NCBI GenBank assembly: GCA_005503065.1
Contig: SCOE01000002.1
Location: 214,877 to 278,876, forward strand
Direction: 5' to 3'
Source: Comamonadaceae bacterium ALPHA2B
GTDB lineage: Bacteria; Pseudomonadota; Gammaproteobacteria; Burkholderiales; Burkholderiaceae_C
Length of the DNA: 64,000 nt
Translations under genes and position numbers: made by a program
The notes under the pieces: model-generated
What the model was told of the DNA's origin: nothing
Seen by the model: only the letters and a program-made list of their open reading frames with translations
Database searches by the model: none
In this document: positions 10,062 through 20,616 of the stretch, one piece after another
Layout of the letters: every line of letters begins with the position of its first letter
How positions within the stretch are numbered: the first letter of the stretch is position 1

Positions 10062-11216
10062 CTACTCGGGCCGGTAGCCGAAGACCCCGCCGTTGCGGGT
10101 CACGACCACCACGGTGTTGGCGGCCAGCACGGGCGCGGCGGCGATGGCCGAGCCATCGGGCGCCAGGCGGTTGAGCGGCGAGCCGTCCTCGCGCGACAGG
10201 AAGTGCACGGTGCCCGTGTCCTCGCCGATCACGAGCGTGCGGCCCACGGCGAGCGGCGCCGTCAGCGTGCGCAGGCGCAGGCGGTCGGACGTCCACATGA
10301 CGTTGCCGTCGGTGCGCCGCCAAGCCACCACATTGCCGTTCGAGTCGGTCCCGTACACCGCGCGCTCGTCGCCGCCCACGCCTTCCGCGCCGACCGAGGG
10401 CTTGTTCCACACCAGCGTGCCGCGGGTGGTGTCGACGCAGCCGACGGCCGCATAGTAGGCGCGCGCGCAGACCGTCTCGCCCACGCGGCTCACCGTGCCG
10501 GTGAGGTCGACCAGGCGCTCCACGTCGTTGGTGCCGCGCGGCGAGGCGATGGGGACTTCCCAGCGCGAGACACCGTTGTTCGGGTTCATGCCCACCATGC
10601 GCGCGCCCACGCCGGCGACCAAGGTGTCGCCGACCGGGAGCATCACGCCGGGCTTGCGCAGCACGAGCGCATCGCCGGCGGCGCGGGTCTGGGTCCAGAG
10701 GCGGCGGCCGCTCTGGCCGTCGAAGGCGGTGGTGCTGCGGTCTGCGGTTTGCGCGAACACCCGGCGGCCGGCAACCAGCGGCGGGGTGTAGGTTTCGGCC
10801 GACAGGCGCTCCTTCCAGAGCACCTTGCCGCCCTGCAGAGCCACGAGCTCGTTGTCGGCCGTCACCACCGCGGCCATCGAACCATCGCTGCCGACGCCGG
10901 CGATCAGCGGCGCGCCCACGCTGGCACGCCACTGTTCGGCCCCGGTACGTGCATCGATCGCCACCACCGTCCCGTCGGCCGCGGCCACGGTCACGGTGTC
11001 GCCGTTGACGGCCGTCTGCAGCGGGAAGGCCACCGAGGGCAGCTTGGCCGTCCAGGCCTGGCGCACCCCCATCAAGGCATTGTTGGGCGGCAGTTCGGCC
11101 GGCTTGGGCTTGGCCGTACCCGAGCACGCTGCGATGCTGGCGGCAACCGCTATCAAAACCATAGCAGCCCCCGCACGAAGGACGGGCGCTGGAGCACTAA
11201 AACGTTTGAAATTCAT
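10062..11216 (-). CDS. bamB: outer-membrane assembly lipoprotein BamB
   Basis: A 384-residue lipoprotein of the BAM complex, which inserts beta-barrels into the outer membrane. The signal peptide covers residues 1-30 with lipobox SIAAC and Cys31 as the lipidated residue. The rest is an eight-bladed PQQ-like propeller with repeated GxxxALDxxTG-type segments (for example [17 protein letters not shown]). Residues about 4-23 of the signal peptide are encoded by a copy of the 55-bp repeat at 11149-11203, in antisense orientation to the repeat. It is downstream of yfgM and upstream of der, as in many proteobacteria. Confidence 0.96.
   Translation of the reverse strand: MNFKRFSAPAPVLRAGAAMVLIAVAASIAACSGTAKPKPAELPPNNALMGVRQAWTAKLPSVAFPLQTAVNGDTVTVAAADGTVVAIDARTGAEQWRASVGAPLIAGVGSDGSMAAVVTADNELVALQGGKVLWKERLSAETYTPPLVAGRRVFAQTADRSTTAFDGQSGRRLWTQTRAAGDALVLRKPGVMLPVGDTLVAGVGARMVGMNPNNGVSRWEVPIASPRGTNDVERLVDLTGTVSRVGETVCARAYYAAVGCVDTTRGTLVWNKPSVGAEGVGGDERAVYGTDSNGNVVAWRRTDGNVMWTSDRLRLRTLTAPLAVGRTLVIGEDTGTVHFLSREDGSPLNRLAPDGSAIAAAPVLAANTVVVVTRNGGVFGYRPE
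11149..11203 (+). repeat. 55-bp composite repeat, inside bamB
   Basis: Core GCTATCAAAACCATAGC at 11149-11165, spacer at 11166-11183, tail GGGCGCTGGAGCACTAAAAC at 11184-11203. Read on the minus strand it encodes most of the BamB signal peptide without breaking the frame. Confidence 0.85.
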
Positions 11217-11227
11217 GGTGCGTGCGA

Positions 11228-11911
11228 TCAGGGGTTGGTCTTGGCTGGAGCCGCGTTTGCTTCGAGGGTTTTCGGGTCGACACCCACGGCGTTGAGCTTG
11301 ATCTCCACCAGCCGCCGGTACTCGGAGCCGGTGCCCAGGGCCTTCCACGCCTTCTCGTATTCGGCCCGCGCCTCGTCGCGCTTGCCCTGCGCCGCGTAGA
11401 TGTCGCCACGGCGATCGGCCACCAGCCCCTCGAAAGGCTTGGGTACGCCGGCCGAGAGTTGCTTGAGCGCCTCGTCCCAGGCCTTGGTGTCCATGAGCTC
11501 GGCCGCCAGGCGCAGCCGTGCAATCGCCTGGTAGCCGGGATCGACCGCGTTGTCGGCCACCCAGGCCAGCGCGGCACGCGATGCATCGGCCTTGCCCTTG
11601 TCGGCCAGCGACTTCGCGGCCAGAAGGCCCGCCTGCTGTGCATAGGCCGTGCGTGCGAAGCGGCTCCTGATGTCGCCGAAGGCGCGTTCGACGCGATCGG
11701 CATCGCCGGCCTGCACCGCCTGATCGAGCGTGTCGTACAGCGCTGCGGCCTGTGCAGCCTGGTTGCGCTGGTAGTACTGCCAGCCGTTCCAAGCCACCAC
11801 CGCGCCGGCAACGAGCAGCACGACCCAGGTGATCAGCGTGCCGTAGACATTCCAGAAGTGCTTGAGCCGGTCGAGCTGTTCCTGTTCTTCGAGGTCGAGA
11901 TGGGTCGCCAT
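11228..11911 (-). CDS. yfgM: YfgM-family tetratricopeptide membrane protein
   Basis: A 227-residue inner-membrane protein. A short cytoplasmic N-terminus (MATHLDLEEQEQLDRLKHFW) and one transmembrane helix at about residues 23-45 are followed by a periplasmic TPR-like domain. YfgM is an ancillary SecYEG-associated factor that works with PpiD in handing off exported proteins. The order hisS-yfgM-bamB is conserved, placing envelope protein export and outer-membrane assembly genes together. Gaps to hisS (26 nt) and bamB (11 nt) indicate one operon. Confidence 0.9.
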   Translation of the reverse strand: MATHLDLEEQEQLDRLKHFWNVYGTLITWVVLLVAGAVVAWNGWQYYQRNQAAQAAALYDTLDQAVQAGDADRVERAFGDIRSRFARTAYAQQAGLLAAKSLADKGKADASRAALAWVADNAVDPGYQAIARLRLAAELMDTKAWDEALKQLSAGVPKPFEGLVADRRGDIYAAQGKRDEARAEYEKAWKALGTGSEYRRLVEIKLNAVGVDPKTLEANAAPAKTNP

Positions 11912-11937
11912 GCGTTGTCGTTATGTGAGAGAGCGCC

Positions 11938-13269
11938 TCAGGACGTGGTGTCCTGGGCAGCCGAGGATTGTAGGGTGGCGGCCCAGCCGGCCACGTCCGC
12001 CAGCGGCCGGGCCACCTGGGCGCCGCTGCCGTCGCGCAGCGACTTGACGGTGACCTCGCCGCGCGCCATTTCGTCGTCGCCGAAGATGAGCGCAAAGCGT
12101 GCGCCGCTGGCGTCCGCCTTCTTGAACTGGGCCTTCATGCCGCCGCCGCCGGCGTGCTGAACCACGGCCACCCCGGCCGCGCGCAGCTGCTCCACGGCAG
12201 CCATGGCACGCGGAAGCGCCGCCGCCGAAGGCACGATCGCGTAGGCGGCAGGGGCAGCCGACGGCACGGCCAGGCCCAGCTCCTGCACCAAGAGCAGCAG
12301 CCGCTCGATGCCCAGCCCGAAGCCCACGGCCGGCGCCGGCTTGCCGCCCATCTGGCCGATCAGTCCGTCGTAGCGGCCGCCGCCGCATACCGTGCCCTGC
12401 GAGCCGAGCTGGTCGGTGACCCACTCGAAGACGGTGAGGTTGTAGTAGTCCATGCCGCGCACCAGGCGCGGGTTGATGCGGTAGGCCAGGCCGGCGGCGT
12501 CGAGGACGGCGCGCACCGCGTCGAAATGCGCGCGCGACTCCGCGCCGAGGAAGTCCATCAGCTGCGGCGCGGCCTCGACCATGGCCTGCATCGCCGGGTT
12601 CTTGGTGTCCAGGATGCGAAGGGGATTGCTGTGGAGCCGGCGCTGCGCATCGGCGTCGAGCACGTCGGCATGTGCCTCGAAGTGGCGGATCAGCGCCTCG
12701 CGGTGCGCCTGCCGCTCGGCCGGCTGACCCAGGCTGTTGATTTCCAGGCGAACATGCTGGCCTTCGACCAGGCCCAGCTCGCGCCACAGCGTGCGCACCA
12801 GCAGGATCAGCTCCGCGTCCACGTCGGGACCGGCGAAACCCAGCGCCTCGACGTCGAGCTGGTGGAACTGGCGGTAGCGGCCCTTCTGCGGCCGCTCGTG
12901 CCGGAACATCGGGCCGATGGTCCACAGGCGCAGCGGGCCGTTGTACAGGGCGTTGTGCTCGACCATCGCGCGCACGATGCCGGCCGTGGCCTCCGGGCGC
13001 AGGGTGAGCTTGTCGCCGTTCATCGAGTCGGTGAAGGAGTACATCTCCTTCTCGACGATGTCGGTCACCTCGCCCAGCCCGCGCACGAAGAGCGCCGTGG
13101 GCTCGACCACCGGCGTCAGGATGTACTGGTAGCCGTAGCGAGACAGCACGGTGCGCACCGTGGATTCGAACCAATGCCACAGGGCGGAGTCAGGGAGCTT
13201 GTCCGTGCGCGGCACGCTCGCCGGCAGGATGTCGTTCATGCCTTTGACGGCATTGATCTTGTCAGCCAT
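11938..13269 (-). CDS. hisS: histidyl-tRNA synthetase
   Basis: A 443-residue class II aminoacyl-tRNA synthetase. The N-terminus [12 protein letters not shown] is followed by motif 2 ([18 protein letters not shown]), the histidine-binding loop near [17 protein letters not shown], motif 3 ([14 protein letters not shown]), and a C-terminal anticodon-binding domain. The start is ATG 13269, 11 nt after the ispG stop. The frame is open further upstream into ispG, but the family N-terminus fixes this start. It lies in the ispG-hisS-yfgM-bamB operon. Confidence 0.97.
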   Translation of the reverse strand: MADKINAVKGMNDILPASVPRTDKLPDSALWHWFESTVRTVLSRYGYQYILTPVVEPTALFVRGLGEVTDIVEKEMYSFTDSMNGDKLTLRPEATAGIVRAMVEHNALYNGPLRLWTIGPMFRHERPQKGRYRQFHQLDVEALGFAGPDVDAELILLVRTLWRELGLVEGQHVRLEINSLGQPAERQAHREALIRHFEAHADVLDADAQRRLHSNPLRILDTKNPAMQAMVEAAPQLMDFLGAESRAHFDAVRAVLDAAGLAYRINPRLVRGMDYYNLTVFEWVTDQLGSQGTVCGGGRYDGLIGQMGGKPAPAVGFGLGIERLLLLVQELGLAVPSAAPAAYAIVPSAAALPRAMAAVEQLRAAGVAVVQHAGGGGMKAQFKKADASGARFALIFGDDEMARGEVTVKSLRDGSGAQVARPLADVAGWAATLQSSAAQDTTS

Positions 13270-13280
13270 GGGAGGGGAAC

Positions 13281-14573
13281 TCAGGCGGCGTCGGCGGCCT
13301 GGGGCTGGCCGAAGCGCTTCTCGATGTAGTTTTCGACGATCTGGTGAAATTCGGTGGCGATGTTCTCGCCGCGCAGCGTCAGCGCCTTCTCGCCGTCGAT
13401 GAAGACGGGCGCGGCCGGCGCCTCGCCGGTGCCCGGCAGGCTGATGCCGATGTCGGCATGCTTGCTCTCGCCGGGACCGTTGACGATGCAGCCCATGACG
13501 GCCACCTTCATCGCCTCGACGCCCGGGTACTTGTGGCGCCACACCGGCATCTGCATGCGCAGGTAGTCGTCGATCTGCTTGGCCAGCTCCTGGAATGTGG
13601 TGCTGGTCGTGCGCCCGCAGCCCGGGCAGGCGGTGACGCTCGGCACGAACACGCGCAGGCCGAGCGCCTGCAGGATCTCGGAAGCGATCACCACTTCCTG
13701 CGTGCGCGACTCGCCGGGCTGCGGCGTGAGCGAGACGCGTATGGTGTCGCCAATGCCTTCCTGCAGCAGGATCGAGAGCGCCGTCGCCGACGCCACGGTG
13801 CCCTTGGTGCCCATGCCGGCCTCGGTCAGTCCCAGGTGCAGCGCGTAATCGCAGCGGCGGGCCAGTTCGCGGTAGACCGAGATCAAATCCTGCACGCCGC
13901 TGACCTTGCAGCTGAGGATGATCTGGTTGCCGTCCATGCCCATCGATTCGGCGAGCTTCGCGGAATCGATGGCCGAACTGACCAGTGCCTCGTACATCAC
14001 GCTCTTGGCCTCCCAGGGCTGGGCGCGACGGCTGTTGATGTCCATGAGGTTGGCCAGCAGCTCCTGGTCCAGGCTGCCCCAGTTGACGCCGATGCGCACG
14101 ACCTTGTTCCAGAGCATCGCCGCCTCGATCATCTGGCCGAACTGGCGGTCCTTCTTGTCGCCCTTGCCCACGTTGCCGGGGTTGATGCGGTACTTGGACA
14201 GCGCCTCGGCGCAGGCCGGAAACTCGGTCAGCAGGCGATGGCCGTTGTAGTGGAAATCGCCCACCAGCGGCACGTCGACGCCCATGCGGTCGAGCTGTTC
14301 GCGGATGTAGGGCACCTGCTCGGCAGCCTCCGGCGTGTTGACGGTGATGCGCACCATCTCCGAGCCGGCCTGGGCCAGTTCCTTGACCTGGATCGCGGTG
14401 CCGATGGCGTCGACCGTGTCGGTGTTCGTCATCGACTGCACGCGCACCGGGGCATCGCCACCCACGGTGACCACGCGCGGGCCCCAGACCACGCGCGCCT
14501 GGCGAGAACGGCGCGCCGCCGGCGCTGCCGCGGCGATGGGGCCGTGAGGCACGTTGTCCATGCGATCGGTCAT
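13281..14573 (-). CDS. ispG: 4-hydroxy-3-methylbut-2-en-1-yl diphosphate synthase
   Basis: A 430-residue [4Fe-4S] enzyme of the non-mevalonate isoprenoid pathway that converts ME-cPP to HMBPP. A TIM-barrel N-terminal domain begins at [11 protein letters not shown]. The cluster ligands are in ACPGCGRTT and CIVNGPGES, both intact. About 35 residues of Ala/Arg-rich sequence precede the domain; the chosen start ([11 protein letters not shown]) may include a few extra residues. It lies between rodZ and hisS. Confidence 0.96.
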   Translation of the reverse strand: MTDRMDNVPHGPIAAAAPAARRSRQARVVWGPRVVTVGGDAPVRVQSMTNTDTVDAIGTAIQVKELAQAGSEMVRITVNTPEAAEQVPYIREQLDRMGVDVPLVGDFHYNGHRLLTEFPACAEALSKYRINPGNVGKGDKKDRQFGQMIEAAMLWNKVVRIGVNWGSLDQELLANLMDINSRRAQPWEAKSVMYEALVSSAIDSAKLAESMGMDGNQIILSCKVSGVQDLISVYRELARRCDYALHLGLTEAGMGTKGTVASATALSILLQEGIGDTIRVSLTPQPGESRTQEVVIASEILQALGLRVFVPSVTACPGCGRTTSTTFQELAKQIDDYLRMQMPVWRHKYPGVEAMKVAVMGCIVNGPGESKHADIGISLPGTGEAPAAPVFIDGEKALTLRGENIATEFHQIVENYIEKRFGQPQAADAA

Positions 14574-14607
14574 CTGCAGCTCCTTCGCAGCGCGCATGCG
14601 CACCGCG

Positions 14608-15534
14608 TCAAGATTTGACCTCGAAGCGCGCAACGCCGCCCGACTTGGCAAGCGGCGCCAGGTCGAAGGCCTTGCCGCGCACGAGCACGTCGACGTTGCT
14701 GGCACGGCCGACCACCACCGACAGCGGCAGGCTTCCCGAAAGCTTGACCGTCTCGCCCGCCGCCACCAGCCTGCGCAGCAGCACCTTGCCACCCGCCTCG
14801 CTGACGGTGATCCATGATTCGCCGCGTGCCGCGGTCAGCACCAGCATGTCGCCGGGGGCGGCGGCGGGTTCCGGCGCCGGGGCAGGCGCGGCAGGCACCG
14901 CCTCGGCTGCAGGCGCCGCAGCGCCTGCCGATGTGGCAGCGGCCACGACGGGTTCGACCACCGTCCCAGGCGGCGCGGCCGGGGCCGAAGCGCCTTCGGA
15001 AGATCCGGTTGCCGAGGACGTGCCTTGGCGGTCCTTGAGCTTGGCCAGCCAGCCTCCCGCGCCATCGAAGACCGACTGCGGCAACCAGAACACCGCCGCC
15101 GCACCGATCAGCAGCACGGCCACCAGCGCCAACAGGGGCCTGGGCAACAAGCGCCCCTGTGGCTGGCGGCCGGCGCCCCGGTGCGGATGCTGGCGAATGT
15201 TCCCGCTCATGCTGCGGTCGGCCTCGGCCAGTGCGGCCTGCGGCGCGCCCGGCAGCTTGGCGAGCACCGGCGCTGGGTCGATACGCAATGCCCGCGCCAC
15301 GCTGGCAGCCAGGGCACGCGCGAACACCGGGTCGGGCAGCGCGTCGATGTCGTCGGCCTCCAGGGCCTCGAGTTTCTGCGGCGGCACCTTGAGCGCCGCA
15401 GCCACCACTTCGACGTGCAGCCCATGGGCTTCACGCGCCTGGCGCAGCATGTCGCCCGCGCTCATGTGCGTGGTGTCACCCGGCGTCAACGGCACGGCCG
15501 CCGATGCGCCGAACTCACTGGCCCGCTCAATCAT
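14608..15534 (-). CDS. rodZ: RodZ-family helix-turn-helix membrane protein
   Basis: A 308-residue bitopic membrane protein. A cytoplasmic HTH_25 domain spans about residues 24-92 ([20 protein letters not shown]), a Pro/Arg-rich stretch precedes one transmembrane helix at about 132-152, an Ala/Pro-rich periplasmic linker covers about 175-228, and a DUF4115 domain spans 229-305. RodZ links MreB filaments to the elongation machinery and supports rod shape. Its ATG overlaps the pilF stop by 8 nt (ATGATTGA), so translation is coupled. Linker length and composition are ordinary for Comamonadaceae. Confidence 0.9.
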   Translation of the reverse strand: MIERASEFGASAAVPLTPGDTTHMSAGDMLRQAREAHGLHVEVVAAALKVPPQKLEALEADDIDALPDPVFARALAASVARALRIDPAPVLAKLPGAPQAALAEADRSMSGNIRQHPHRGAGRQPQGRLLPRPLLALVAVLLIGAAAVFWLPQSVFDGAGGWLAKLKDRQGTSSATGSSEGASAPAAPPGTVVEPVVAAATSAGAAAPAAEAVPAAPAPAPEPAAAPGDMLVLTAARGESWITVSEAGGKVLLRRLVAAGETVKLSGSLPLSVVVGRASNVDVLVRGKAFDLAPLAKSGGVARFEVKS

Positions 15535-16375
15535 TGAAGTTGCCGCGCTCGTACGCCAGCGCCTCGCGCGATTGGGGGAAGCGGCGCTGCAGCTGGCTGG
15601 CCAGCTGCGCCATGGCCTCACGGTTGCCCAGGCGGCGCTCGGTCTTCACGCCGAGCCACAGCGACTCGGCGTTGGCCTGCTGGCCGTTGTTGATGCGGCG
15701 GATGTAGAACTGCGCCCGCGTGTAGTCCTCGCGCTGGAACAGCAGCGACGCGAGGTTGTAGCCGATGACCGGATTGCCGGCGTCCATCTCATAGGCCTGG
15801 GTGAGGCTCTTCTCGGCCGCGGCCCGGTCGCCCGCCTGGATCTGGCACACGCCCTGCGTCATCAGCGTCTTGGCGGCATCCTGGTAGGTGGGCACGGCCA
15901 ACGCGGCGCCGAACTGGGCCACCGCGTCGGCGTAGCGCTTCTGCTGGCACAGCAGCCAGCCGTAGTTGTGGCGGGTGTCCGGGTCGCGCGGCTTGATCGC
16001 GATGGCGCGGCGGAAGCTGTCCTCGGCCTGGGCCGCGTCGTCCTGCCGCATGTAGATCAGGCCCCGCAGGTTGTAGGCGTCGGCATAGTTGGGATCGGCC
16101 GCCAGCGCCTGGTTGATTTCCTGCATCGCGACCTCGGTCTGGCCGTGCTGGAAGTAGCCCACCGCGAGCTGCAGGCGCAGCTCGGCGCGGCGCTGCGCCT
16201 GGGCCTGGGCCGACTCGGGCGCCACCGCCGTGGGCGGGCTGTTCTTCATGTCGGCGAAGGACGTGGTGGTCGTGGTGGTCGTGGTGCAACCGGCAACCGC
16301 CATTGCGGCCGCCGCCGCGCCGCCCCACAGCCAGCGCTGCGAGGACCGGGCCACGGCCGGGGAGTGTTCTGTCAT
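15527..16375 (-). CDS. pilF: type IV pilus biogenesis/stability lipoprotein PilF/PilW
   Basis: A 282-residue TPR lipoprotein. The signal peptide ends at AVAGC with Cys30 as the lipidation site, followed immediately by eight consecutive threonines (residues 31-38). Five or six TPRs then cover about residues 62-265. PilF/PilW is the pilotin that takes the PilQ secretin to the outer membrane. No other pil genes are present here; the rlmN-pilF-rodZ-ispG order is the usual housekeeping context. The start is ATG 16375, 4 nt after the rlmN stop. Confidence 0.9.
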   Translation of the reverse strand: MTEHSPAVARSSQRWLWGGAAAAAMAVAGCTTTTTTTTSFADMKNSPPTAVAPESAQAQAQRRAELRLQLAVGYFQHGQTEVAMQEINQALAADPNYADAYNLRGLIYMRQDDAAQAEDSFRRAIAIKPRDPDTRHNYGWLLCQQKRYADAVAQFGAALAVPTYQDAAKTLMTQGVCQIQAGDRAAAEKSLTQAYEMDAGNPVIGYNLASLLFQREDYTRAQFYIRRINNGQQANAESLWLGVKTERRLGNREAMAQLASQLQRRFPQSREALAYERGNFND

Positions 16376-16379
16376 CGGT

Positions 16380-17531
16380 TCAATGCTCCTGCGTCGCATC
16401 GGCCGCCACTCCCGGGCGCGCCTTGTGCAGCACCACGGTGCGCCGTTGCGCCATGCGCTCGGCCGCACGGGTGCGGTCCTTCACGTCGCCGGCGAGCTGG
16501 CCGCAGGCCGCGTCGATGTCGTCCCCGCGCGTCTTGCGCACCGTGGTGACGATGCCTGCGTCGCCCAGCGCACGGGCGAAGGCCTGCACGCGCGCCTGCG
16601 GCGAGCGCAGCAGTCCCGAGGCCGGGAAAGGATTGAAGGGAATGAGGTTGAACTTGCACGACACGCCCTGCGACCGCACCAGGTCGACAAGCTGCTGTGC
16701 ATGTTCGGGCTGGTCGTTCACCCCATCGAGCATGCAGTACTCGAAGGTGATGAAGTCGCGCGGTGCATGCGCCAGGTAGCGCTTGCAGGCCGCGAGGAGT
16801 TCCTCGAGCGGGTACTTGCGGTTGAGCGGCACCAGGTCGTCGCGCAGCGCATCGTTGGGCGCGTGCAGCGACACCGCGAGCGCGACCGGGCAGTCCTGGC
16901 CGAGCCGGTCGATCATCGGCACCACGCCGGAGGTCGACACCGTCACCCGGCGGCGCGACAGGCCGTAGGCGTTGTCGTCGAGCATGGTGCGCAGCGCGGG
17001 AACGAGCGCCCCGTAGTTCTGCAGCGGCTCGCCCATGCCCATCATCACGACGTTGGAGATGATGCGCTCGTCGCGCTGCAGGTGCTTGCGCAGGAAATGC
17101 TCGGCGAACCACAGCTGGGCGACGATCTCGCCGGTGCTGAGGTTGCGGCTGAAACCCTGGTGGCCGGTGGAACAGAAGCGGCAACCCACCGCGCACCCGG
17201 CCTGGGACGACACGCACAGCGTGCCCCTGTCGTCCTCCGGAATGAAGACCGCCTCGACGGCATTGCCGTCGCCGACGTCGAACAGCCACTTGATGGTGCC
17301 GTCGGCGGACAGCTGCTGCGAGATGACGGGCAGCGCCGTCACATGAGCGGTCCCTGCAAGCTTGCCGCGCAGCGACTTCGCCAGATCGGTCATCTGCTCG
17401 AAGTCGCTCGCGCCGCGCTGGTGGATCCAGCGGAACAGCTGCGTGGCGCGGAAGCGCTTCTCGCCGAGCGCCTCGCAGAACGCGGCCAGCCCCTCGAGGT
17501 CGAATTCGAGCAGGTTGGTTCGTGCGTTCAT
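16380..17531 (-). CDS. rlmN: dual-specificity RNA methyltransferase RlmN
   Basis: A 383-residue radical-SAM enzyme that methylates C2 of A2503 in 23S rRNA and A37 in some tRNAs. The CxxxCxxC cluster motif is CAVGCRFC, at about residues 114-121. A GMGEPL motif (SAM binding) and the C-terminal catalytic Cys region [14 protein letters not shown] are also present. The last residues form a Cys-less tail rich in Arg and Ala. It starts 25 nt after ndk and precedes pilF, as in most beta- and gammaproteobacteria. Confidence 0.97.
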   Translation of the reverse strand: MNARTNLLEFDLEGLAAFCEALGEKRFRATQLFRWIHQRGASDFEQMTDLAKSLRGKLAGTAHVTALPVISQQLSADGTIKWLFDVGDGNAVEAVFIPEDDRGTLCVSSQAGCAVGCRFCSTGHQGFSRNLSTGEIVAQLWFAEHFLRKHLQRDERIISNVVMMGMGEPLQNYGALVPALRTMLDDNAYGLSRRRVTVSTSGVVPMIDRLGQDCPVALAVSLHAPNDALRDDLVPLNRKYPLEELLAACKRYLAHAPRDFITFEYCMLDGVNDQPEHAQQLVDLVRSQGVSCKFNLIPFNPFPASGLLRSPQARVQAFARALGDAGIVTTVRKTRGDDIDAACGQLAGDVKDRTRAAERMAQRRTVVLHKARPGVAADATQEH

Positions 17532-17556
17532 GCGGCGGCCCGGCCCGGGGGCGGGC

Positions 17557-17970
17557 TTACTTCAGGTTGGGGAAGAAGAAGGCGATCTCGGCCTTGGCCG
17601 TCTCTGGGGCGTCCGAGCCGTGCACGGCGTTGGCGTCGATGCTATCGGCGAAATCGGCGCGGATGGTGCCCGGAGCCGCCTTCTTGGGATCGGTGGCGCC
17701 CATCAGGTCGCGGTTCTTGGCGATCGCGTTGTCGCCTTCGAGCGCCTGCACGAAGACCGGACCCGAGACCATGAAGCTCACCAGGTCCTTGAAGAAGGGA
17801 CGCTCCTTGTGCACGGCATAGAACTGCTCGGCCTGGGCCTGCGACAGCTGCATGTATTGGGCGGCGACGATCTTCAGGCCAGCGGCTTCGAAGCGGGAGA
17901 CGATCTTGCCGATGACGTTCTTGGCGACGGCGTCGGGCTTGATGATGGAGAGGGTGCGTTCGATGGCCAT
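17557..17970 (-). CDS. ndk: nucleoside diphosphate kinase
   Basis: A 137-residue enzyme that equalises nucleoside triphosphate pools by ping-pong phosphotransfer. The active-site motif NAVHGSD places the phosphorylated His at residue 117. The N-terminal signature [12 protein letters not shown] is intact. It is a few residues shorter than the usual 141-143. The ATG at 17970 has an AGAAAGC stretch upstream as a weak Shine-Dalgarno. A nested hairpin lies about 45 nt upstream in the leader. Confidence 0.97.
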   Translation of the reverse strand: MAIERTLSIIKPDAVAKNVIGKIVSRFEAAGLKIVAAQYMQLSQAQAEQFYAVHKERPFFKDLVSFMVSGPVFVQALEGDNAIAKNRDLMGATDPKKAAPGTIRADFADSIDANAVHGSDAPETAKAEIAFFFPNLK

Positions 17971-18015
17971 GGAATGCTTTCTGAGCGGATGTTGATCTGG
18001 AAATGAGCTGTCGAA

Positions 18016-18056
18016 CCGGCACGAAGTTGCATCGCATGAGACGATGCCTGTGCCGG
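18016..18056. other. nested inverted repeat upstream of ndk
   Basis: Outer arms CCGGCAC/GTGCCGG (7 bp) enclose inner arms GCATCG/CGATGC (6 bp) with a 7-nt loop. It lies about 45 nt upstream of the ndk start in the 190-bp gap between rluB and ndk. No T-run follows on the minus strand, so an mRNA-leader structure or operator is likelier than a terminator. Confidence 0.5.
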
Positions 18057-18160
18057 TCTTGACAAAGCCTTGCATTTTAACCGGGGCGAATGACCGATTC
18101 GCGCCATCTCGGTGCAAAAACCGCAGACAGGCCCATGGCTTGCCCGCGCCAGTCGCGCGC

Positions 18161-19798
18161 TCAGCGAGGGCGCGGACGCCGGCCGCGGCCACCGCCGCCA
18201 CCACCCGGGGCGCCGCCACCGCCGGAGCCGCCACCTCGGCGGGGATCCTTGCGCTGGCGCGAGAAGCTGTCGGCGCCGATGTAGCCCAACGAGGTCTTCA
18301 TCGGGTCGGGCTGCCCGCCCACTGCCCCGCCGCCCGCCTTGGGTCCGCGGTCGTTGCCGCGCTTCTTTCGGCCGCCGGGGCCGCCGGCATTGCCGCCCTG
18401 TGGATTGCCGCGTGTGGCGAGCGGATTCGGCTGGCGCGGTCCGTTGCCGCCACCGGCCCCCCCATTGCCCTTGCCCGAGCCGCTGCGACGGCGCTTCTTG
18501 CCGCGATCGCTGGCACCGCGGCCGGGGCCGTCCTCGCGCTGGCGCGGCGCCGGCATGTCGGCACCCGCAGCATGCGTCAGTGCGCGGATGTCGCGCTCGT
18601 CCAGCTCCAGCCACGCGCCACGTCGCAGGCCGCGCGGCAGCACCATGGCGCCGTAGCGGATGCGGATCAGCCGGCTCACGGCATGGCCCACGGCCTCGAA
18701 CAGGCGGCGCACCTCTCGGTTGCGGCCCTCCGAGATGGTCACGCGGTACCACTGGTTCGAGCCTTCGCCGCCGCCGTCCTCGATGGTGCCGAACTGCGCC
18801 AGCCCGTCGTCGAGCCGCACGCCGTCGAGCAGGCGCTGCTTTTCCTCGTTGCTCAGCGCGCCGAGCACGCGCACGGCGTATTCGCGCTCCAGCCCGAAAC
18901 GCGGGTGCATGAGCCGGTTGGCCAGTTCGCCCGAACTGGTGAAGAGCAGCAGGCCCTCGGTGTTCAGATCGAGCCGTCCGACCGACTGCCACTTGCCCTG
19001 CACCAGCCGCGGCAGTTTGCGGAACACCGTGGGGCGGTTCTGCGGGTCGTCGTGCGTGACCACCTCTCCCACCGGCTTGTGGTAGGCAATCACACGCGGC
19101 GGCGGGGGCGCGATGCGGTAGCGAATCGGCTTGCCGTTGACCTTGACCTGGTCGCCGTACTGGATGCGCTGGCCGATGTGGGCCGGCTCGTTGTTGACCG
19201 AGATGCGGCCCTCGAGGATCAGGCGCTCCATTTCCAGGCGGGAGCCGAGGCCGGCCTGGGCCAGCACCTTGTGCAGCTTGGGTGCATCGGCCTGCGGCAG
19301 CAGCACGCGCTTGAGCGGCGCCACCTCGGGACTGGTTTCGTCGGCATCGAACTGGCCCGAGACCACGTCGGCGAACTGGATCGGTTCCGGCGGCGGCGCA
19401 TTGCGCTGTTCGCGCTCGGCCGCGCGGCGGGCGCGATCGAACTCGTCCTCGTCGTCGTCCTCTTCGTCTTCGTCTTCTTCCTCGTCTTCGCCGTCCCGAT
19501 CTTCATCACCTTCGCGCGGCAACGGCGCTGCAGGGGAAGGCGACGCCACCGGGGCGGCAGGCACGGCGACGGGTTCATCGGGCACGCCGGCAGGTTCACC
19601 TTCGGCGACAGGTGCCGAAGCGTCGGCAGTGTCCGCCTTGCGCTTGCGCGGGCGACGCTTGCGGGTCGGCTCCACGGCGCCATCCGCTATCGATTCAGTA
19701 GCATCCTGCGCAGGCTGGACGGGGGCTGCAGCCACTTTTTCTTCGGATTCCGCGGGCGCACCAGGGGGAAGGACGTCGTCGTGGTCGGAGGCGCTCAT
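18161..19798 (-). CDS. rluB: 23S rRNA pseudouridine synthase RluB-type, with long low-complexity ends
   Basis: A 545-residue protein, about twice the size of a minimal RluB. Residues 1-150 are Ala/Pro/Glu-rich and contain an acidic run near 105-120. An S4 RNA-binding domain covers about 172-225. The RsuA-family catalytic domain follows, with [14 protein letters not shown] (catalytic Asp). The last 150 residues are Gly/Arg/Asn-rich and end in a glycine run and basic RGRRPRPR. The expected reaction is pseudouridylation of 23S U2605. Its ATG overlaps the scpB stop. A 55-bp repeat encodes residues about 19-38. Confidence 0.9.
   Translation of the reverse strand: MSASDHDDVLPPGAPAESEEKVAAAPVQPAQDATESIADGAVEPTRKRRPRKRKADTADASAPVAEGEPAGVPDEPVAVPAAPVASPSPAAPLPREGDEDRDGEDEEEDEDEEDDDEDEFDRARRAAEREQRNAPPPEPIQFADVVSGQFDADETSPEVAPLKRVLLPQADAPKLHKVLAQAGLGSRLEMERLILEGRISVNNEPAHIGQRIQYGDQVKVNGKPIRYRIAPPPPRVIAYHKPVGEVVTHDDPQNRPTVFRKLPRLVQGKWQSVGRLDLNTEGLLLFTSSGELANRLMHPRFGLEREYAVRVLGALSNEEKQRLLDGVRLDDGLAQFGTIEDGGGEGSNQWYRVTISEGRNREVRRLFEAVGHAVSRLIRIRYGAMVLPRGLRRGAWLELDERDIRALTHAAGADMPAPRQREDGPGRGASDRGKKRRRSGSGKGNGGAGGGNGPRQPNPLATRGNPQGGNAGGPGGRKKRGNDRGPKAGGGAVGGQPDPMKTSLGYIGADSFSRQRKDPRRGGGSGGGGAPGGGGGGRGRRPRPR
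19686..19740 (+). repeat. 55-bp composite repeat, inside rluB
   Basis: Core GCTATCGATTCAGTAGC at 19686-19702, 18-bp spacer, tail starting GGGGGCTGCAGCC at 19721. It lies in the disordered N-terminal extension of RluB, where extra residues are probably harmless. Confidence 0.75.
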
Positions 19799-20616
19799 GA
19801 GGGGGTTCCGGCAGAAGGATCGATGGGGGAGGAAGGAAGGGGCGGCTCGTCGGCCTGGACACCGGAGACTGGGGCTGCATCGACCTCGCTCCGGCCCTGA
19901 AGTGCATCGGTATCCGCGTCGGGAGCAGCCGCCGTGGACGTTTCGTCCTGCCCCGCGGAGTCGGCGGCCCCGTCGGGCTGGGCGGGCGCCGGCGCTTCGG
20001 CGCCGTCACCCTCCGCCTGGCCGTCGTCGGGCTCGCCGATCGGCAGGCCGGGCTGGTCGGCATCGCCGCCGCGGGCCAGGGCGGCCGCCATGGCCTGCGC
20101 ATGCTGCGGCGCCTCGATCATCGGCAACTGGTCCAGCGAGGCGAGACCCAGGTCGTCAAGGAACTGGCGCGTGGTGGCATAGAGCGCCGGGCGGCCCACC
20201 GTTTCGCGGTGGCCGATGACCTCGACCCAGTTACGGTCCTCGAGCTGCTTGAGGATCATCGAATTGATGGTCACGCCCCGGATGTCTTCCATGTCGCCGC
20301 GGGTCACGGGCTGGCGGTAGGCAATGATGGCCAGCGTCTCGAGCGCAGCGCGCGTGTAGCGAGGCGGCTTTTCCGGGTGCAGCCGATCCAGGTGGTCGCG
20401 CATTTCGGGCCGGCTCTGGAAGCGCCAGCCGCTGGCGACGTTGACCAGTTCCAGGCCGCGCTGCGACCAGTCGTCCTGCATCTCCTGCAGCAGCGACTTG
20501 ATGGTGTCGGCACCCAGCTCGTCGTTGAACAGCACGCGCAGTTCGCGCAGGGGCAACGGCTGGGCCGAACAGATCAAGGCGGTTTCAAGAATGCGCTTCG
20601 CATCCGCCGTATTCAT
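19795..20616 (-). CDS. scpB: segregation and condensation protein B
   Basis: A 273-residue kleisin-associated protein of the SMC-ScpAB condensin. The N-terminal 170 residues form the tandem winged-helix core ([41 protein letters not shown]). The last 90 residues are a disordered Ala/Asp/Glu/Pro-rich tail, longer than usual. It overlaps rluB by 4 nt (ATGA), the common scpB-rluB arrangement. scpA and smc are not in this window. Confidence 0.94.
   Translation of the reverse strand: MNTADAKRILETALICSAQPLPLRELRVLFNDELGADTIKSLLQEMQDDWSQRGLELVNVASGWRFQSRPEMRDHLDRLHPEKPPRYTRAALETLAIIAYRQPVTRGDMEDIRGVTINSMILKQLEDRNWVEVIGHRETVGRPALYATTRQFLDDLGLASLDQLPMIEAPQHAQAMAAALARGGDADQPGLPIGEPDDGQAEGDGAEAPAPAQPDGAADSAGQDETSTAAAPDADTDALQGRSEVDAAPVSGVQADEPPLPSSPIDPSAGTPS

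Noticed and set aside
8575..11127. der extended upstream into bamB as one 850-codon protein
   Set aside because: Der has a fixed N-terminus at the first G domain, and the extension crosses an intrinsic terminator and reads bamB out of frame.
13150..13175. A GATTCGAACC-like string suggestive of a tRNA T-arm
   Set aside because: It lies inside hisS coding sequence and no acceptor, D or anticodon arms can be formed around it.
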